Of a stretch of DNA of 64,000 bases, positions 63,342 to 64,000 are shown piece after piece. Each line of letters begins with the position of its first letter. Within the stretch, counting starts at the first letter, position 1. The position numbers and the translations under genes were made by a program. A model generated the notes under the pieces. It saw only the letters and a list, made by a program, of their open reading frames with translations, did not search any database and had not been told where the DNA came from. This DNA is from G963692885 sp964658655. Its GTDB lineage: Bacteria > Acidobacteriota > Terriglobia > Terriglobales > Acidobacteriaceae. The stretch is taken from assembly GCA_964658655.1 (NCBI GenBank), contig CAZZZL010000008.1:85397-149396 (forward strand), written 5' to 3'.

Positions 63342-64000
63342 GGCTTCACCGTTGCTGCATGTTTCGATAGCAGGCTCCCCGTGCGAAATGCCAGCTCAGA
63401 CAATGCACTCAGCACGCCTGACCGCGCAGCGATGTCGGATGACCGCGCCTGGGCCAGTGTCCGCTGAGCCGACAGTACATCGAGAACATCGCGTACACCT
63501 GCGGTATACGCCCCAAGCGCAGCATCATACGATTCCTGCGCCGAGGCGAGCAGTGCAGCCGCAGCCATCCGCTGCCGGAAAGCCGTCTGCGTATTCGCGT
63601 AAGCCTTCCACACTTCATCGGCAATTTCGTCGCGACTATCGTTGATCTGCGCAGTCGCAGCGGCCTTTTCTGCTTTCGCCCGCGCCAGCGCACTTTCGCG
63701 CTGCAGGCCGTCAAAGACAGTCCAGTTCAGGCTGAGCTGTGCAGCGTAGTCAGCCGCACCCGCGTATGTCGGCGGATAGCCCGATTGTTCGCCGAAAGCC
63801 CGCAGAAATCCATAATGCCCATTGAAGCTCACGCTGGGATAGAAGGCAGAGCGCGCTCCCTTGATTTCTGCATCGGCAGCTCTAAGCTGGGCCACACGCT
63901 GAAGCAGGTCGGGTCGCTGTTGCAGCCCGTGTTCGATTGCCTCTACCGGCGATTCATCCAGCTTTTCCGGAATCGTCATGTCATCGATACTTTGGATCCT
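63338..64000 (-). CDS. Outer membrane efflux protein (TolC/NodT type), partial
   Basis: The frame is open to the right edge, so the N-terminal part lies outside; the visible part is the C-terminal half. Features include the OEP repeats QRPDLLQRVAQLRAADAEIKG, ARSAFYPSVSFNGHYGF, LSLNWTVFDGLQRESALARA and YDAALGAYTAGVRDVLDVLS. It forms the outer-membrane channel of the tripartite pump with the HlyD adaptor and the FUSC exporter. Its stop overlaps the YtcA-like start. The first in-frame ATG in view (63979) is inside the protein and not its start. Confidence 0.9.
   Translation of the reverse strand, partial: RIQSIDDMTIPEKLDESPVEAIEHGLQQRPDLLQRVAQLRAADAEIKGARSAFYPSVSFNGHYGFLRAFGEQSGYPPTYAGAADYAAQLSLNWTVFDGLQRESALARAKAEKAAATAQINDSRDEIADEVWKAYANTQTAFRQRMAAAALLASAQESYDAALGAYTAGVRDVLDVLSAQRTLAQARSSDIAARSGVLSALSELAFRTGSLLSKHAATVKP

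Noticed and set aside
1..64000. CRISPR arrays, insertion sequences or prophage
   Set aside because: No regularly spaced repeats, transposase, integrase of a mobile type or phage structural gene was found. The Xer proteins look like housekeeping recombinases.

Overview
The window is about 64 kb of dense bacterial chromosome with moderately high G+C. It contains no phage, insertion sequence, CRISPR array or rRNA. It most likely comes from an acidobacterium of the Terriglobia/Acidobacteriaceae type. The basis is an inference from gene content: a PadR regulator next to a fused two-FtsX-domain permease (the 'acidobacterial duplicated orphan permease' layout), twin DUF507 genes, many secreted glycoside hydrolases, and a housekeeping set (SecA, RecJ, Tmk, delta', XerC/XerD) typical of a chromosome. 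Genus cannot be decided from the sequence. Two runs of exactly 100 N (12182-12281 and 18708-18807) are scaffold gaps, so this is a draft assembly or MAG.

Layout. 1-9551 (+): a catabolic cluster with an NAD-dependent epimerase (cut by the left edge), a DapA-like aldolase, a carbon-nitrogen hydrolase, a Gfo/Idh/MocA oxidoreductase, a secreted GH92 alpha-mannosidase and a Tat-exported GH94-like protein. 9655-11836: tRNA-Glu(CTC), two overlapping DUF507 genes, a thioredoxin-like [2Fe-2S] ferredoxin, an unknown acidic protein and a VOC protein. 11918-23023: RecJ, thymidylate kinase, a P450, a secreted amidohydrolase and isoaspartyl peptidase pair, a small lipoprotein, DNA polymerase III delta', an Hfq-like Sm protein with a long N-terminal extension, Sua5 and a CYTH protein. 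23158-29729 (-): SecA, overlapping XerC and XerD, and a MATE exporter. 29950-35850: a HAD phosphatase, a BtuF-like protein without a signal peptide, a Nudix hydrolase, a Tat-exported lactonase, and a divergent Nramp-type transporter beside a soluble PRC-MgtE_N-CBS protein.

36103-39945: a small secreted protein, an RsbW-like kinase with a STAS antagonist, and an ECF sigma / RskA-type anti-sigma pair with a downstream exported protein. 40234-47067: oligopeptidase B, glycogen debranching enzyme GlgX, a putative PD-(D/E)XK nuclease and a hexuronate-type MFS transporter. 47087-53805: two PadR-controlled export modules. One is divergent (membrane protein and PadR on -, ABC ATPase and permease on +) around a 38-bp dyad. 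The other is PadR plus the duplicated permease. 53834-64000: an orphan receiver protein, a secreted GH3 enzyme with a PA14 domain, glucuronate isomerase UxaC, a small membrane protein, and an efflux operon of outer-membrane factor, YtcA-like lipoprotein, HlyD adaptor and FUSC transporter, cut by the right edge.

Together the genes suggest a free-living plant-polymer degrader. GH92, the GH94-like protein, GH3, UxaC and the hexuronate-type MFS protein handle mannans, beta-glycans and glucuronate; GlgX handles stored glycogen. Export systems, regulated partly by PadR proteins, deal with small toxic compounds. No gene-free stretch exceeds about 300 bases. The longest (39949-40233, 36397-36670, 35851-36102, 57151-57389, 16390-16623, 18941-19167) hold promoters or nothing I can recognise.
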